Part shown: piece by piece, positions 6,361 through 7,460 of the stretch | How the letters are laid out: every line of letters starts with the position of its first letter | How positions within the stretch are numbered: the first letter of the stretch is position 1 | Program-made: the position numbers and the translations under genes | The notes under the pieces: generated by a model | What the model saw: only the letters and a program-made list of their open reading frames with translations | Told to the model about the DNA's origin: nothing | Database searches by the model: none | Assembly: GCA_020345785.1 (NCBI GenBank) | Contig: CP070771.1 | Coordinates: 3,532,285 to 3,539,744, forward strand | Direction of reading: 5' to 3' | Source: Desulfobacterales bacterium | GTDB lineage: Bacteria; Desulfobacterota; Desulfobacteria; Desulfobacterales; JAFDCJ01 | Length of the DNA: 7,460 nt

Positions 6361-6378
6361 GCGGCCAGTTTGATCGAA
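6361..6378 (+). repeat. 18-base direct repeat, copy 2
   Basis: Perfect second copy of GCGGCCAGTTTGATCGAA, first seen at 3100-3117. It is preceded at 6292-6306 by AGGTTTCAGGTGTCC, which resembles the outer arm of the pcaG-pcaB spacer repeat. The two sites therefore share both parts of one element, separated by different GC-rich filler. Confidence 0.8.
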
Positions 6379-6395
6379 GACGAAATCCCCTCTAA

Positions 6396-6416
6396 CTCCC
6401 CTTTAGAAAAAGGGAG
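6396..6416. repeat. Short CTCCCCTTT/AAAGGGAG hairpin repeat
   Basis: CTCCCCTTT (6396-6404) faces AAAGGGAG (6409-6416) across a tiny loop, with one unpaired C. The wording resembles a common class of dispersed intergenic repeat. It lies inside the repeat chain and has no T-run to mark it as a terminator. Confidence 0.45.
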
Positions 6417-6507
6417 GAAGACATTTTTTGGCAACTCGGATACAGTGGATTTTATATCACGCCCACTTTCAGGCTTCGCTCTTCGAGCTACGACCCGACA
6501 AGCCGTT

Positions 6508-6599
6508 AGAGCTCACGGAGACCGCGGAGAACATTTTTCTTTCGCCGCAGGCGGCTATAAACCCAGACCTCTGTTATCTCTGAGCGCTCTGTGTGAGAT
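6508..6599. repeat. Imperfect inverted repeat of the CACGGAG/CTCTGTG type
   Basis: The left arm (6508-6532, containing GAGCTCACGGAGACCGCGGA) is imperfectly complementary to the right arm (6572-6599, containing TCTCTGAGCGCTCTGTGTGA). A small hairpin, GCCGCAGGCGGC (6544-6555), lies between them. Such arms are typical of dispersed intergenic repeats; no coding capacity is apparent. Confidence 0.5.
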
Positions 6600-6638
6600 G
6601 TAGTTTCATACGAGGTTGAGGACTTATCATCAAATCGG

Positions 6639-6723
6639 ATATCCACCAAATTTCAGATCACATTTCAGCATAATTGAAGGTCATACACTGATGTGATATC
6701 ATCTACCTTTACTTTGTGGATAT
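6639..6723. repeat. Nested dyad in AT-rich spacer
   Basis: The outer arms ATATCCAC (6639-6646) and GTGGATAT (6716-6723) are perfectly complementary, and the inner arms ATCACAT (6657-6663) and ATGTGAT (6691-6697) are too. The centre, 6664-6690, is unpaired. Two aligned perfect pairs in 85 bases suggest a structured element or the relic of a small mobile repeat. Chance is not excluded for arms this short. Confidence 0.4.
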
Positions 6724-7153
6724 TTGCAGGTTTCTCAATATATCCAACATGTTATATCCAGAGCTCAAACCACAACATATTGGTGTCGACGGCAAATAAT
6801 TTTCGATACAAATCAACGTTTTGCGTTTTTCGCTGATTTGTTATATAAGTCTAAATACTTATCAACTCATCTTATTACTGCTCCTGATTTATTTCAATTT
6901 TAGGATACATCCTGCATTATTAATTCTGGCGGGATTTAACTATAATGCAAGTATGTGCGACTCTGATCGTACCCGAAAGTGTGGACTTCCAGATATAGTT
7001 CTGCCTGTACCGTAAGTTATTATCACTGAGCTTTTATACCATAATTGATCGGTCAACTTATTATTATAACGCAAACATCTACGGCTCGACCACAGCATGT
7101 TTTTTACCAGGTTGAAGGTGTATTTCGGATTTGAATTATTTTTTATATTTTGA

Positions 7154-7460
7154 TTAAACAAAAAGGAGGTTCCTATCCTAGCTGCCAGGTCCAAAAGATG
7201 CCATGAAGAACAATTTGACAATTACATTCGTCTCAGGTTTTACCTGGACGGCATACTGCTCAATACCAGAAGTTCAAAAGGGACACCGATCTACAATACC
7301 AATGTGATGATGAGCATTGGAGAAGAATTCAGGGTCATCTGCCTGGACTGCATTCCGGATAATGCGGAAAGGAACCGGGTGCTGGCCTCCCTGGAAAAGT
7401 CCTTTGATGTGATCCCGATTTCCATGGATCAGATGGAAAACCATTTCAGCGGCAATATCC
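7154..7460 (+). pseudogene. ctlX: 5'-truncated CtlX-like (arginine deiminase-related) gene fragment, runs off the right edge
   Basis: The frame is open from just after a TGA at 7151-7153 to the window end (102 codons), with no start codon before GTG at 7304 or ATG at 7307. The translation contains KGTPIYNTNVMMSIGEEF and VICLDCIPDNAERNRVLASL, then ISMDQMENHFSGNI. This matches, from memory, the C-terminal half of CtlX-type citrulline-utilisation hydrolases (about 300 residues, guanidino-group-modifying superfamily; usual wording YHTNVMM and a later AGNMLEL). The N-terminal half is missing. The family's YHTN histidine, taken to be catalytic, reads Asn here (AAT at 7292-7303 region, one base from CAT). 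Truncation plus that change argue for a decayed remnant. An AAAGGAGGT at 7162-7170 looks like a binding site but leads to no usable start: ATGCCATGA stops at once. An alternative is a sequencing or assembly break. Confidence 0.65.

Larger units (their letters stand above)
6145..7153. other. About 1 kb non-coding repeat mosaic
   Basis: I see no credible gene. Open frames here are short, lack binding sites and are explained by base composition; the hydrophobic one at 6821-7015 simply reads AT-rich DNA. The first part (6171-6600) is a chain of GC-rich inverted repeats. The second (6600-7153) is AT-rich, with a nested dyad at 6639-6723 and a small hairpin at 6809-6840 (CAAATCA against TGATTTG). 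The stretch 6841-7150 shows nothing I can assign. Confidence 0.6.

Noticed and set aside
6370..6603. A 77-codon open frame in the repeat chain
   Set aside because: It runs through several inverted repeats and no family resemblance is visible; the reading is chance.
6821..7015. A 64-codon open frame with a hydrophobic, membrane-like N-terminal part
   Set aside because: It starts inside a small hairpin, has no ribosome binding site, and its Leu/Ile richness follows from AT-rich DNA. It matches no family I recognise.
7162..7170. Strong Shine-Dalgarno-like AAAGGAGGT
   Set aside because: The first ATG downstream (7198) is 27 bases away and meets a stop after two codons; the next (7203) opens a frame out of register with the CtlX-like homology and stops about 35 codons on.
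6940..7221. A 93-codon reverse-strand open frame
   Set aside because: It overlaps the CtlX-like fragment on the other strand, has no binding site and no recognisable motif.

Overview
The window carries a one-direction catabolic gene cluster for the protocatechuate branch of the beta-ketoadipate pathway. Order on the + strand: pcaD (403-1200), pcaC (1190-1573), pcaH (1719-2438), pcaG (2435-3037), pcaB (3474-4835), a BKACE-family (DUF849, beta-keto acid cleavage) gene (5051-5896) and a very short phage-tail-collar-like gene (5899-6144). About 1 kb of non-coding DNA rich in inverted repeats follows. The window ends inside a 5'-truncated fragment of a CtlX-like (arginine deiminase-related) gene that reads off the right edge.

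How the genes work together: PcaHG opens the ring of protocatechuate with O2 to give 3-carboxy-cis,cis-muconate. PcaB cyclises this to 4-carboxymuconolactone, PcaC decarboxylates that to the enol-lactone, and PcaD hydrolyses it to beta-ketoadipate. The usual last steps, a CoA-transferase (PcaIJ) and a thiolase (PcaF), are not in the window. In their place stands a BKACE enzyme. This family cleaves beta-keto acids with acetyl-CoA, giving acetoacetate and an acyl-CoA. Applied to beta-ketoadipate, that chemistry gives succinyl-CoA plus acetoacetate in one step. This is the most interesting hypothesis here, and it is an inference from context and active-site residues.

Organism: coding DNA is of middling GC, while the spacers are AT-rich with short self-complementary elements built from units such as TTGAATATT, AACGTCGAACATCGAA and GGTGTCAGGTTTC. 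That spacer style resembles Desulfobacterota (Desulfobacterales-like) genomes, but the assignment is weak and rests on impression. If it is right, an O2-dependent ring cleavage would be unexpected in that group.

Layout: 1-402, no gene, a GTTGGGTT-type inverted repeat. 403-1573, pcaD and pcaC overlapping by 11 bp. 1574-1718, spacer with a two-step inverted repeat. 1719-3037, pcaH and pcaG overlapping by 4 bp. 3038-3473, spacer with two nested inverted repeats. 3474-4835, pcaB. 4836-5050, spacer with a GC-rich hairpin. 5051-6144, BKACE and collar genes separated by 2 bp. 6145-7153, non-coding repeat mosaic. 7154-7460, CtlX-like remnant.
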